Below, piece after piece: positions 53,143-61,461 of a stretch of 64,000 nt of DNA (position 1 is its first letter; the number at the start of each line of letters is the position of its first letter). Under the pieces are notes generated by a model. It saw nothing but the letters and a program-made list of their open reading frames with translations. It had not been told where the DNA came from and did not search any database. Origin of the DNA: Stenotrophomonas sp. 24(2023). Lineage in GTDB: Bacteria; Pseudomonadota; Gammaproteobacteria; Xanthomonadales; Xanthomonadaceae. The position numbers and the translations under genes are program-made. The DNA lies in assembly GCF_030913365.1 (NCBI RefSeq), contig NZ_CP133160.1:868001-932000 (forward strand). The letters are read 5' to 3'.

Positions 53143-53340
53143 TCAGGGAATGGTGCAACCCGCATTGCGCAGGCAACGCGCGAATGCCGGGTAGCAGACC
53201 GCTTCACTGTTGCCCGCCGCCTGGCAGGCTTCGTAGTTGGTATAGCACGGCGTGCAGCGCGACTGCGCCGATGCCCCCGTCATGCCGACGGCCAATGCAA
53301 CCGCCACCATTGCAACAGCAAGCCTGAGTCCATGTTTCAT
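53143..53340 (-). CDS. Small Cys-rich exported protein, 65 residues
   Basis: A short gene with a signal peptide ([25 protein letters not shown], about 1-25) and a 40-residue mature peptide with six cysteines in the pattern C-X2-C-X6-C-X9-C-X6-C-X5-C. The paired X6 loops suggest a small disulfide-locked helical hairpin. GGAG lies six bases before the ATG at 53340. I do not recognise a family; roles such as a periplasmic metal or toxin-like peptide are possible but unsupported. It lies 107 bp upstream of rimK on the same strand and after the tRNA terminator. Confidence 0.7.
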   Translation of the reverse strand: MKHGLRLAVAMVAVALAVGMTGASAQSRCTPCYTNYEACQAAGNSEAVCYPAFARCLRNAGCTIP

Positions 53341-53434
53341 GCCTGTCTCCGTTGTCAGCCCTTCATGGGCAGGACCGACGCTAACCGCAGGCCCACGCGG
53401 GTGCACGTTGCGCTGCAGCGCCGGGGTACAGGCG

Positions 53435-53456
53435 AAAAAAAACCGCCTCGCGGCGG
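53435..53456 (-). terminator. Intrinsic terminator of the tRNA-Gly gene
   Basis: On the minus strand, CCGCC-GCGA-GGCGG is followed by eight T residues. It lies 28 bp after the tRNA 3' end, so the tRNA is a single-gene unit. A second hairpin, CACTGCC-TTTCCA-GGCAGTG, lies between. Confidence 0.92.
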
Positions 53457-53484
53457 CCATCCAGCGCACTGCCTGGAAAGGCAG

Positions 53485-53558
53485 TGGAGCGGGCGATGGG
53501 AATCGAACCCACGTCAGTAGCTTGGGAAGCTACAGCTCTACCATTGAGCTACGCCCGC
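53485..53558 (-). tRNA. tRNA-Gly (anticodon CCC)
   Basis: A 74-base cloverleaf including an encoded CCA end. The acceptor arm is GCGGGCG/CGCCCGC with discriminator T. The D arm is GCTC-AATGGTA-GAGC. The anticodon stem GTAGC/GCTAC encloses the loop TTCCCAA, giving anticodon CCC, which reads GGG. The T loop is TTCGATT. All arms pair. Confidence 0.96.
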
Positions 53559-53571
53559 GTTGCAGGGTGAG

Positions 53572-53601
53572 AGTCTATGCGGGCAGGCCGGTGCAACGCA
53601 A
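53572..53601 (-). promoter_or_regulatory. Candidate tRNA-Gly promoter
   Basis: On the minus strand, a TTGCGT -35 (53601-53596), an 18-bp spacer and TAGACT -10 (53577-53572), 14 bp before the tRNA 5' end. Both hexamers are imperfect, but the position is right for a tRNA gene. Confidence 0.45.
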
Positions 53602-53676
53602 TGGTGGCCTGCGCACCATGCCGGTAACCGGCGCGCTTTCCCGGGGGGAAAGCACGCCGGCCCGGCCGGTTGCCGC

Positions 53677-55503
53677 TTAGAAGCTGCCGCTGAAGCTGGC
53701 GAACAGCGTGGCATCGCGCGCACGCTTCTGCAGCGTGGTCGCGCTCAGGCCGATGTTGCTCTGCAGGCCGAACAGTTCCGTACGCGCGCCGAGGATGGCA
53801 GTGGCGTAGTTCTTGTCGAAGTTCAGGCCCGGCACGTGGTAGGTGCCGGCCACCGGAACGCTCTGCAGCCAGGCGCTGGCCTGCTTGGTGTCCTCGAACT
53901 CGTGGTCATAGGTCACCTGCACGTACGGCTTGACCTGGCCCCCGTCGAAGCGGGCCTGCCAGCCGATGCGGCCCACGGTCGAATCGGCGTTCTGCTTGTT
54001 GTAGCCCAGTGCCGTCGCGCCCGGGTTGCTTTCGGTGTAGCCGTCCAGCTTCACCTGCTGCCAGATCACCGCGGCGATCGGGCCGTGGCGGAAGCCGCCT
54101 TCGGCGCCAAACTCGTAACCGGCGTTCAGCGCGGCGGTGAGGTTGCTGCCATCCGGCGAACCGGTGTGCTCGCGGGTGACCGGGCCCAGCTGGACCTTGC
54201 GGGTCACATCGTAGGACAGCCAGGTGTAGCTGACCTGGGCGTTGACCCAGGCGCGCTCGCCGTACCAGCCGCCGAACAGGCCCAGGCTGGTGTCGTTCTG
54301 GGTGAAATCACCCTTGCTGTTGCCGAAGTCGGCGTCCATGCGGCCGAAGCCGGCGAAGGCACCGACCACCATGCCGTTGCGGGCCCAATCGACACCGAAC
54401 AGGCCCGCCGGGGCCAGGCCGTCGTACAGGTCGGCGTGGTCATAGCGCTGCATGTCGCCACGCAGGCTGCCCCACCAGGACAGGCCGTCGGCCGGGCGGC
54501 CGGCGATGTGCAGGTTCACCTGGTCGGCACGCGAACGGCCCACGGTCTGCGCCGAATGGGTCAGCACCTGCTGCAGGCGCGGGGCTTCCAGCACCGAGAT
54601 GGCGTACTGGCCCAGCATTTCATGCGCGGCGATGGTCGGGTGCACGCCGTCGGCGAACAGGTAGGTCTTGTACGCGTCCGGGGTGACATAGCTGGCCGGG
54701 CTGCAGGTCAGCGACGAGGAATCGGTACAGGCGCGGCCGGTGACGTTGGTGAAGCCGTACGGCGCCGGGTTGGCGATGATCTCGCGCAGCAGGCCGAAGG
54801 TATCCAGCGGAATGAATTCCAGGCCGGCCTGCTTCAGGCCACCGTACAGGGCGTTGTTGTAGGCGGTGGACAGCGCGGTGCCCTGCGCCGAGGCGGCAGC
54901 GCCCAGGCCGAGGAACTGCGGGGTGTTGCCGATGTCCGGCAGGTTCGGCACCAGCACGTACTGCGCACCGGCCTGCTTCAGGCTGGCCACGATGCCGATC
55001 TGGTCGGTCACGGCGGCGCCGACGATGGCCTGCGCCTGGGCCGGCGCGGAAGCAGCGGCGAACAGGTCATTGGCGCCACCCCACACGGTGTACAGGGCGT
55101 TGCCGTCGGCCTTGCCGCCATTGGCGGCCAGGTAGCGCGCGGTCTGGGTCTTCAGCGAGGGAATCGGCACGTTGCCGAGCGCCGGGTTGAGCAGATCGGT
55201 GCCCACGCGGGCGCCGCCGGCGGCGTAGTTGTCACCGTTCTGGCCCAGGCCGTTCGGGCTGGCGTTGGTGCCGTAGTACTGGGCCAGCCACTGCGACCAT
55301 TCCAGGCCCGGGTTGGTGGTGAACTGGCCGATGACCGGGCGCGCCGAGGCCGGCAGCACCGGGCGGTAGTAGCCGCTGTCGGTCAGGCTGTCACCGATGA
55401 ACACGGTACGGGTGAATGCGGATTCGCCTGCCATGGCCGGAAGGGCGGCCAGCGCCAGTGCCGCTGCCATCACGGTGCGGACCGGGCGTTTGCTGAGCTG
55501 CAT
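53677..55503 (-). CDS. estA: Autotransporter GDSL esterase, EstA-like
   Basis: A 608-residue surface esterase. A signal peptide (about 1-25, cut after AMA) is followed by a GDSL-family passenger with GDSLTDSGYY (nucleophile Ser39), GGARVG, WGGANDLF and the Asp-His pair in DGVHPT at about 295. An autotransporter beta-barrel (about 330-608) ends in the signature Phe of SFSGSF. Layout and length match Pseudomonas EstA and Stenotrophomonas homologues, which display the enzyme on the outer membrane and affect motility and rhamnolipid-type surfactants. The ATG at 55503 has AGGAG eight bases upstream. Confidence 0.94.
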   Translation of the reverse strand: MQLSKRPVRTVMAAALALAALPAMAGESAFTRTVFIGDSLTDSGYYRPVLPASARPVIGQFTTNPGLEWSQWLAQYYGTNASPNGLGQNGDNYAAGGARVGTDLLNPALGNVPIPSLKTQTARYLAANGGKADGNALYTVWGGANDLFAAASAPAQAQAIVGAAVTDQIGIVASLKQAGAQYVLVPNLPDIGNTPQFLGLGAAASAQGTALSTAYNNALYGGLKQAGLEFIPLDTFGLLREIIANPAPYGFTNVTGRACTDSSSLTCSPASYVTPDAYKTYLFADGVHPTIAAHEMLGQYAISVLEAPRLQQVLTHSAQTVGRSRADQVNLHIAGRPADGLSWWGSLRGDMQRYDHADLYDGLAPAGLFGVDWARNGMVVGAFAGFGRMDADFGNSKGDFTQNDTSLGLFGGWYGERAWVNAQVSYTWLSYDVTRKVQLGPVTREHTGSPDGSNLTAALNAGYEFGAEGGFRHGPIAAVIWQQVKLDGYTESNPGATALGYNKQNADSTVGRIGWQARFDGGQVKPYVQVTYDHEFEDTKQASAWLQSVPVAGTYHVPGLNFDKNYATAILGARTELFGLQSNIGLSATTLQKRARDATLFASFSGSF

Positions 55504-55721
55504 GTGGAAAACTCCTGTGGGGTAAAGGATTGCATCGGAAACCGGCGGACGTACGCCAGCGCACGGTGAATGGTTTCACTCCTGCGCGCTTTGCTCACGC
55601 TGCGCCGCCGCATGACATTGTCGCCCGGCTGGCAGCGGCCGGGTGTGCCCCACTGGCCAGGTTGCAGGAAATCCGAAGCAGGCCCGCCTCCGGCCCCGGC
55701 CCGCGGGGGTGGCAGGGGGGA

Positions 55722-56882
55722 CTACCGGGCAGGTGCGACCCGCAGCACCGCCCGCCCGTCCACCACATCCAGCGCGAGCCCGACCGGCTGCCATTCGACA
55801 GCCAGGTAGACCCTGCCGGTCACCGGCCGCCTCTGCTCCCACTCCAGAGCGAACGCCGGCTCCATCACCCGCAGCTGCAGCAGGCCATCATCGCTGACCG
55901 ACACCACCTTGACCCCGTAGTACCGGTGGTCGGCCCCCGTCTGCCCGTTGCTGCAGGTGTCGGCCAGCGCCCACCAGGCCTGCCGGTGATGCGCCAGCCA
56001 GAGCCCCTGACACGATCGGAACGCCGCATCCATCTGCAGCCCGCCAACCACCACGCAGGCCGCCGTGGGGCTTTCGACCACCGCCTCCAGATCGCTGACG
56101 TAGTGCCCGCTGTCCTGCCCTTGCAGGCAGAGCCGGCGTGGCGGGCAGAGGGCATACCTCTCCGGTTCGCGGAGCGGGCGCAGGTCATCGGGCAGCAGCA
56201 ACGGCGCCGACAGCTCCCGGCCGTCGGCCAACCGGTGCCGCAGCAGGGGCAACAGCGGCTGCTGCCCCCATCGGTGGGTCGGCGGCAACCACAGGCCGCG
56301 GAATGCAACAAAGCGCAGGCAGGCGACCGGGGGCGACGGCAGCACGGCGGCAATGGCGCGCCCTTCGTCCAGCTGCCGGCGGACGCAACGCCAGAGTGCG
56401 CCGCTATCAGGGTCGTCCCAGAGCGACAGCTGGTGCAGGCGCTCATCGTAGAGCGCCACCGCATGGCTGCCCTGCCCGCGGTATACGTGGGCCAGCCGCC
56501 GCGAGCCATCGGGAAGATCGTGCCAGCCTCCGTCGACATCCTCGATCAGCGCGCCATCGCGCAGGACGTAGACCGCCAGCACCGGACCGCCCATGCCGAT
56601 TTCGCACTGCTGGACCACCTGATCCCCCGCCTCCCCGCGCAGCTGGAACCGGGGCGCGGGATGCGAGCGCAGCGCCTGCCCACCGGGCACCGGCTGGTGC
56701 GCGCGCATGGCTGCGGCGGCGATCAGGCCGTGACGCTGCAGCAGCGCTTGCGCCAGGATCGCGGCCAGCAATCCGGCGAGCACGCCCCATGGGGTGGGCC
56801 AGGCCACCCCGATCAGCACCCAGCACAGCAGGGGCAGCCAAGGGATGAGCCGGCTGGCGGCGATTCGATCGGGGAGGTCCAT
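55722..56882 (-). CDS. Unrecognised membrane protein, 386 residues
   Basis: Two close N-terminal membrane helices (LIPWLPLLCWVLIGVAW at about 12-28 and WGVLAGLLAAILAQALL at about 32-49) precede a large soluble domain of about 320 residues with many tryptophans and short beta-strand-like segments (VLAVYVLRDGALIEDVDGGWHDLPDGS, RYYGVKVVSVSDDGLLQLRV, RVYLAVEWQPVGLALDV). I recognise no family. Codon use is like that of neighbours. The ATG at 56882 was chosen; one at 56885 is equal. It is divergent from thiS, 83 bp away, and 218 bp upstream of estA (55504-55721 holds nothing recognised except the estA ribosome site). Confidence 0.6.
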   Translation of the reverse strand: MDLPDRIAASRLIPWLPLLCWVLIGVAWPTPWGVLAGLLAAILAQALLQRHGLIAAAAMRAHQPVPGGQALRSHPAPRFQLRGEAGDQVVQQCEIGMGGPVLAVYVLRDGALIEDVDGGWHDLPDGSRRLAHVYRGQGSHAVALYDERLHQLSLWDDPDSGALWRCVRRQLDEGRAIAAVLPSPPVACLRFVAFRGLWLPPTHRWGQQPLLPLLRHRLADGRELSAPLLLPDDLRPLREPERYALCPPRRLCLQGQDSGHYVSDLEAVVESPTAACVVVGGLQMDAAFRSCQGLWLAHHRQAWWALADTCSNGQTGADHRYYGVKVVSVSDDGLLQLRVMEPAFALEWEQRRPVTGRVYLAVEWQPVGLALDVVDGRAVLRVAPAR

Positions 56883-56965
56883 CACGCCCGGTGCTGGGGA
56901 AACGGCACGAGCATACCGCCCTGCCCGGCGTTCCCCCAGCCCGCCGGCTGGGGGACAATGCCGGC

Positions 56966-57166
56966 ATGAACATCCAGCTCAATGGCGAACCCCGCACCCT
57001 GCCCGCCTCGGCAACCCTCCACGATCTGCTGCTGGCCGAACAGCTGCTTGAACGCCGCGTGGCGGTGGAGGTCAATGGCGAGATCGTCACCCGCAGCCGC
57101 CACAGCGATCATGTGCTGGCCGAGGGCGACGTGGTGGAAATCGTGCACGCGCTGGGCGGCGGCTGA
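56966..57166 (+). CDS. thiS: Sulfur carrier protein ThiS
   Basis: A 66-residue ubiquitin-like protein ([22 protein letters not shown], then [13 protein letters not shown]) with the C-terminal Gly-Gly tail (HALGGG) that is adenylated and converted to thiocarboxylate for thiazole synthesis. Too small for many gene finders. The ATG at 56966 opens the family's typical first strand. thiG follows after 74 bp. Confidence 0.93.
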   Translation: MNIQLNGEPRTLPASATLHDLLLAEQLLERRVAVEVNGEIVTRSRHSDHVLAEGDVVEIVHALGGG

Positions 57167-57240
57167 GCCCGGCCACGCCCCCTGCCCGGCCACGCCCGGA
57201 TGACGACCCCATCTTCAGGCGGATAGGCGATAATCGCGTC

Positions 57241-58035
57241 ATGAACGCACCTGCCTCTCCCGATTCGCTGGTCATCGCCGGCAAGACCTATTCCTCGCGC
57301 CTGCTCACCGGCACCGGCAAGTTCAAGGACCTGGAAGAAACCCGCCTGGCCACCGAGGCCGCTGGCGCCCAGATCGTGACCGTGGCCATCCGCCGCACCA
57401 ACATCGGCCAGAACCCGGGCGAACCGAACCTGCTGGACGTGCTGCCGCCGGACCGCTACGCGATCCTGCCCAACACCGCCGGCTGCTACACCGCCGAGGA
57501 CGCCGTGCGCACCTGCCGGCTGGCGCGCGAACTGCTGGACGGCCACAACCTGACCAAGCTGGAAGTGCTGGGCGACCAGAAGACCCTGTACCCGGACGTG
57601 ATGCAGACCCTGAAGGCGGCCGAGCAGCTGGTCAAGGACGGTTTCGAGGTGATGGTCTACACCTCCGACGACCCGATCCTGGCCAAGCGCCTGGAAGAGA
57701 TCGGCTGCGCCGCGGTGATGCCGCTGGCCGCGCCGATCGGTTCGGGCCTGGGCATCCAGAACAAGTACAACCTGATCGAGATCATCGAGAACGCGAAGGT
57801 GCCGATCATCGTCGATGCCGGCGTGGGCACGGCCTCCGACGCGGCCATCGCGATGGAGCTGGGCTGTGACGGCGTGCTGATGAATACCGCCATTGCCGGT
57901 GCCCGCCATCCGGTGCTGATGGCCAGTGCCATGCGCAAGGCCGTGGAGGCCGGGCGCGAAGCGTTCCTGGCCGGGCGCATTCCGCGCAAGCGCTACGCCA
58001 GCGCCTCTTCCCCGGTGGAAGGACTGGTGGGCTGA
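57241..58035 (+). CDS. thiG: Thiazole synthase ThiG
   Basis: A 264-residue TIM-barrel enzyme. [43 protein letters not shown] opens it, followed by [16 protein letters not shown] (the Schiff-base lysine region), [18 protein letters not shown] and [32 protein letters not shown] (phosphate site). It forms the thiazole phosphate of vitamin B1 from deoxyxylulose phosphate, dehydroglycine and ThiS-thiocarboxylate. Only 1 bp separates its stop from trmB. Confidence 0.97.
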   Translation: MNAPASPDSLVIAGKTYSSRLLTGTGKFKDLEETRLATEAAGAQIVTVAIRRTNIGQNPGEPNLLDVLPPDRYAILPNTAGCYTAEDAVRTCRLARELLDGHNLTKLEVLGDQKTLYPDVMQTLKAAEQLVKDGFEVMVYTSDDPILAKRLEEIGCAAVMPLAAPIGSGLGIQNKYNLIEIIENAKVPIIVDAGVGTASDAAIAMELGCDGVLMNTAIAGARHPVLMASAMRKAVEAGREAFLAGRIPRKRYASASSPVEGLVG

Positions 58036-58036
58036 G

Positions 58037-58771
58037 ATGACCGATCCGTTCTCCAGCGCGGGCTCCAAAGCACCGCCGAAGCCGTTCACGGTCAACGAAG
58101 GCCGCCGTGAGATCCGCAGCTTCGTGCTGCGCCAGGGCCGCTTCACCCCGGCCCAGCAGCGCGCGTTCGATGAACGCTGGCCGCGCTTCGGCCTGGATTA
58201 CAGCGGGCAGCTGCGCGACCTGGATGCCACCTTCGGCCGCACCGCACCGAAGGTGCTGGAAATCGGCTTCGGCAACGGTGCCGCGCTGCGCTTTGCCGCC
58301 CAGCACGACCCGTCGCGCGACTACATCGGCATCGAAGTGCATGCGCCCGGCGTGGGCCGCCTGCTCAACGCGCTGGCCGACGACAACGCCGACCATGTGC
58401 GCCTGTACCACCACGATGCGGTGGAGGTGCTGGAAAAGGAAATCGCCGATGGCGCGCTGGATGAAGTGCGCATCTACTTCCCGGACCCGTGGCACAAGAA
58501 GCGCCATAACAAGCGCCGCCTGGTGCAGCCGGCCTTTGCCGAGCTGATCGTGCGCAAGCTGCGCCCCGGCGGCCGCCTGCACTGCGCCACCGACTGGGAA
58601 AACTACGCCGAGCAGATGTGGGACGTGCTCGATGCCACCGCCGGCCTGGTCAACCGCGCCGGCCCGCGTGGCACCGTGCCGCGCCCGGACTGGCGACCGC
58701 AGACCCATTTCGAGACCCGCGGCCAGAAGCTCGGCCATGGCGTCTGGGACCTGCTGTACGACCGCACCTGA
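58037..58771 (+). CDS. trmB: tRNA (guanine-N7)-methyltransferase TrmB
   Basis: A 244-residue SAM-dependent methyltransferase with the SAM-binding [28 protein letters not shown] and the family's catalytic [17 protein letters not shown]. It methylates guanosine 46 in the tRNA variable loop. The ATG at 58037 follows the thiG stop (TGAGATG). The N-terminal 25 residues are a flexible extension typical of proteobacterial TrmB. Confidence 0.95.
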   Translation: MTDPFSSAGSKAPPKPFTVNEGRREIRSFVLRQGRFTPAQQRAFDERWPRFGLDYSGQLRDLDATFGRTAPKVLEIGFGNGAALRFAAQHDPSRDYIGIEVHAPGVGRLLNALADDNADHVRLYHHDAVEVLEKEIADGALDEVRIYFPDPWHKKRHNKRRLVQPAFAELIVRKLRPGGRLHCATDWENYAEQMWDVLDATAGLVNRAGPRGTVPRPDWRPQTHFETRGQKLGHGVWDLLYDRT

Positions 58772-58798
58772 CCGGCCACCGAGGACACCGCGCCCCAC

Positions 58799-60646
58799 AT
58801 GGATACCGCGCTGACGCTGACCAACGACATGAAGCTCGTGCTCGGGCTGGTCGGCTTCACGATGGCGATGTTCCTGTTCGAGCGCATCCGCGCCGACGTG
58901 GTCGCGCTGGTGGTGCTGGTGGTGCTCGGGGTCACCGGCCTGATCGCACCGGAAGAGATCTTCGGTGGCTTCTCCGGTAACGCGGTGATGAGCATCATCG
59001 CCACCACCATCCTCGGTGCGGGCCTGGACCGCACCGGGGCACTGAACCGGCTGGCCGCCTGGCTGCTGCGCCGCGGCCACGGCGTCGAACAGCGGCTGCT
59101 GATGATGACCACGGCCATCGCCGGCCTGAACTCGTCCTTCATGCAGAACCCCTCGGTGATGGCGCTGTACCTGCCGGTGGCCTCGCGGCTGGCCGCGCGC
59201 ACCGGGCTGACCCTGCAGCGCCTGCTGCTGCCCATTGCCGCGGCGATCGTGATGGGTGGTGCGCTGACCATGGTCGGCAACTCGCCGCTGATCCTGCTCA
59301 ACGACCTGCTGGCCTCGGCCAACAACAACCTGCCCTCGGGCCTGGCCACCATCGAGCCGCTGCGCATGTTCGCACCGCTGCCGATCGGCCTGGCGCTGGT
59401 GGTGGCCTCGCTGCTTTACTTCCGCTACTACGGCGACCGCAAGCTGATCGAAGAAGAGACCCTGGTCAACGACGGGGTGACCCCGGCGCGCACCGAAAGC
59501 TACTTCGCCAAGACCTACGGCATCGAGGGCGATGTGTTCGAGCTGGTGGTCAGCGCCGAAAGCCCGCTGGTCGGCATGACCCTGGGCGAAGCGGAGAACC
59601 TGCACGATGCCCCGCTGCTGCTGGCACTGAAGACCGGCAACGACACCCGCCTGGCACCGCCGGCGGAAATGCGCATCTGGGTGGGCAGCGTGCTGGGCGT
59701 GATGGGCGCGCGCGAGGTGGTCAACGATTTCGCGCAGAACCAGTTCCTGCGCATGTCCTCGCGCCTGAAGCACCTGGGCGATCTGTTCAATCCCAGCCGC
59801 GCGGGCATTTCCGAGGCGGTGGTGCCGCCGACCTCCAACGTGATCGGCAAGAGCGCCGCGGACCTGCGCCTGCGCAAGGAGCGCGGCATCAGCCTGCTGG
59901 CGATCAACCGCGACAAGCAGGTCATCCGCGAGGACGTGCGCGATGTGTCCCTGCGGGCCGGTGACATGCTGGTGTTCCACAGCATCTGGACCGATCTGGC
60001 GCAGGCCGCCAAGAGCCGTGACTTCGTGGTGGTGACCGACTACCCCACCGGCGAACAGCGCCCGCACAAGTTCAAGATCGCCATGGCGATCTTCGCCCTG
60101 ACCATCCTGATCGCGCTGACCAGCAAGCTGCCGGTGGCGCTGACCCTGATGACCGGCGTGGCCGGCATGCTGCTGACCGGCGTGCTGCGCATGGACGAGG
60201 CCTACGCCTCGATCAACTGGAAGACGGTGTTCATGATGGCCGGGCTGATTCCGCTCGGCTGGGCGATGGATTCCAGCGGTGCGGCGGCGTGGGTGGCCGG
60301 CCACACCATCGACAAGCTGCCCACCGGCATTCCGATCTGGGTGCTGGAAGTGGCGCTGGCGCTGCTGACCACGGCGTTCTCGCTGGTGATCAGCCATGTC
60401 GGCGCGACCATCGTGATGGTGCCCATCGCGGTGAACCTGGCACTGGCGGCGGGAGGCAACCCGACCGCGTTCGCGTTGATCGTGGCGCTGTCGGCGTCCA
60501 ACAACCTGATGACCGCCTCCAACCCGGTGATCTCGATGATCACCGGCCCGGCCAACTACACCCCGCGCGAGATGTGGCGGGTCGGCGGCCCGTTGTCGCT
60601 GATCTACACCTGCGTGGTGGTGTTGATGATCAACCTGATGTTCTGA
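58799..60646 (+). CDS. SLC13-family transporter with two RCK-C domains
   Basis: A 615-residue protein. Eleven or so membrane helices of the DASS/SLC13 fold are split by a cytoplasmic block (about 215-415) with two TrkA-C (RCK-C) domains (VFELVVSAESPLVGMTLGEAENLHDAPLLLALK and ISLLAINRDKQVIREDVRDVSLRAGDMLVFHSI). Substrate-site motifs NSSFMQNPSVMALYLPV and SASNNLMTASNP match the SNT signature of SLC13 carriers. Members move dicarboxylates, sulfate or citrate with sodium; the RCK-C form is often annotated as a sulfate or Na+/anion carrier. The substrate here is unknown. Confidence 0.85.
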   Translation: MDTALTLTNDMKLVLGLVGFTMAMFLFERIRADVVALVVLVVLGVTGLIAPEEIFGGFSGNAVMSIIATTILGAGLDRTGALNRLAAWLLRRGHGVEQRLLMMTTAIAGLNSSFMQNPSVMALYLPVASRLAARTGLTLQRLLLPIAAAIVMGGALTMVGNSPLILLNDLLASANNNLPSGLATIEPLRMFAPLPIGLALVVASLLYFRYYGDRKLIEEETLVNDGVTPARTESYFAKTYGIEGDVFELVVSAESPLVGMTLGEAENLHDAPLLLALKTGNDTRLAPPAEMRIWVGSVLGVMGAREVVNDFAQNQFLRMSSRLKHLGDLFNPSRAGISEAVVPPTSNVIGKSAADLRLRKERGISLLAINRDKQVIREDVRDVSLRAGDMLVFHSIWTDLAQAAKSRDFVVVTDYPTGEQRPHKFKIAMAIFALTILIALTSKLPVALTLMTGVAGMLLTGVLRMDEAYASINWKTVFMMAGLIPLGWAMDSSGAAAWVAGHTIDKLPTGIPIWVLEVALALLTTAFSLVISHVGATIVMVPIAVNLALAAGGNPTAFALIVALSASNNLMTASNPVISMITGPANYTPREMWRVGGPLSLIYTCVVVLMINLMF

Positions 60647-60662
60647 GGGTTGGGGTTTGTTG

Positions 60663-60827
60663 GCAGGGCTGCGCCCTGCACCCGCAGAAACCGAAGCAAC
60701 GGCAACAGCTGGTTTACTGGGGGATGGCGGGGCGGGTCCGGTTGCGGGGGACGCTGCAAGTACGTCCATGTAAGCTCGGTCGCCGCATCCATGCGGCTCA
60801 CGCCCCCGCAACCGGACCCACCCCGCC
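60663..60827. repeat. Long inverted-repeat element with internal hairpins
   Basis: Arms of 25 bp at 60726-60750 and 60803-60827 are inverted copies matching at 24 positions (the odd pair is G-T in RNA). Inside are two smaller hairpins: GGACG-N9-CGTCC (60749-60767) and GCCGCA-TCCA-TGCGGC (60782-60797). Just upstream is GCAGGGC-TGC-GCCCTGC (60663-60679), followed by a purine-rich CAACGGCAACAGC run. The structure would fold as a long stem with a three-way junction. It fills much of the 296-bp gap between the SLC13 gene and the Rieske gene. It resembles, from memory, intergenic elements repeated in Stenotrophomonas and Xanthomonas genomes. Confidence 0.7.
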
Positions 60828-60875
60828 TTCGACAGATTTCTGCGATCTGCCTGAACGGCGTCGTACACCGCTTTG

Positions 60876-60924
60876 GTAGGTGTCGACCTTGGTCGACACG
60901 GTACATCCACGCCATGCGTGGATG
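60876..60924 (+). repeat. SMAG-like dimer (GTAG-headed)
   Basis: GTAG (60876-60879) precedes GTGTCGACC-TT-GGTCGACAC (60880-60899), a perfect 9-bp palindrome. It is followed by GGTAC and ATCCACGC-CAT-GCGTGGAT (60905-60923), the same stem and loop as the copies at 4356, 25377 and 39034. Two stem types side by side are typical of SMAG dimers. Confidence 0.8.
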
Positions 60925-60942
60925 CTTTCGACTGCTTTGGCC

Positions 60943-61281
60943 TCAGGCCAGGTAGACCTGCCCGTCGCGCACGTCCAGCGGGACCGCGCGCAGGCGGTCG
61001 CCCTTGCACGGGCCGGCGATGCAATCGCCGCTGTCCAGCGCGAACGAGGCGCCATGCGCGGCGCAGACCAGGTGCCCTTCACGGCTCTTGAGGAACTGCC
61101 CCGGGGCCCAGTCCAGGCGCCGGCCAGCATGCGGGCAGATGTTCAGGAACGCACGCACCTGGACGCCGTCGCGGTACAGCACCAGCGATTCGGCGTCGCC
61201 CTCGACCGTGGCTTCGACCTCGGCAAATCCCCCATCGGCAATGGCATCCAGGGCGATCAGGGCAGGCGTGGCGTCAGTCAT
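60943..61281 (-). CDS. Small Rieske [2Fe-2S] protein
   Basis: A 112-residue soluble protein with the Rieske cluster ligands Cys49 and His51 in CPHAGRRL, and Cys73 and His76 in CAAHGASF. This is the ferredoxin-like type found with dioxygenases or nitrite reductase small subunits. No oxygenase gene is adjacent, so it is an orphan electron carrier here. The ATG at 61281 starts MTDATPALI; the longer frame to 61398 is not supported. A GCGCGC-rich end overlaps no repeat. Confidence 0.88.
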   Translation of the reverse strand: MTDATPALIALDAIADGGFAEVEATVEGDAESLVLYRDGVQVRAFLNICPHAGRRLDWAPGQFLKSREGHLVCAAHGASFALDSGDCIAGPCKGDRLRAVPLDVRDGQVYLA

Positions 61282-61351
61282 GGCGAAGGCTCGTACGTAA
61301 ACCGGCATTCTCGCATGCCGGGTCAGGTCACTGGCTGCGACATGAACACAA

Positions 61352-61406
61352 GTCATTGATTCGTAATAAGCCACGGCTATATTTAACGAGTTTTTCACTC
61401 AATGAC
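61352..61406 (+). promoter_or_regulatory. Promoter with flanking inverted repeat upstream of the 61462 gene
   Basis: TTGATT (-35, 61356-61361), a 16-bp spacer and TATATT (-10, 61378-61383) form the best sigma-70 promoter in the window, 78 bp before the ATG at 61462. GTCATTGA (61352-61359) and TCAATGAC (61399-61406) are perfect 8-bp inverted repeats enclosing it, as if for a repressor covering the promoter. Confidence 0.6.
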
Positions 61407-61461
61407 AGTCGGACCGCCCTGATACTGGCCGCTCGCTGATTCCCAGCCTATCGAGCCGTCC

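Noticed and set aside
53485..53558. The tRNA-Gly gene as an integration site
   Set aside because: No integrase gene or repeated tRNA 3' end lies nearby; the gene is intact with its own terminator.
53560..55569. A 669-codon plus-strand open frame opposite estA
   Set aside because: Antisense to an intact autotransporter gene with signal peptide and ribosome site; no protein-like motifs.
56883..56965. A thiamine (TPP) riboswitch upstream of thiS
   Set aside because: The gap is only 83 bp and shows no CUGAGA or THI-box-like sequence.
57806..61024. A 1072-codon open frame on the minus strand across thiG, trmB and the SLC13 gene
   Set aside because: It is antisense to three well-supported genes. 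Its translation is a run of Gln, His, Arg, Gly and Ala with no motifs, as expected where GC-rich third positions remove stops from the other strand.
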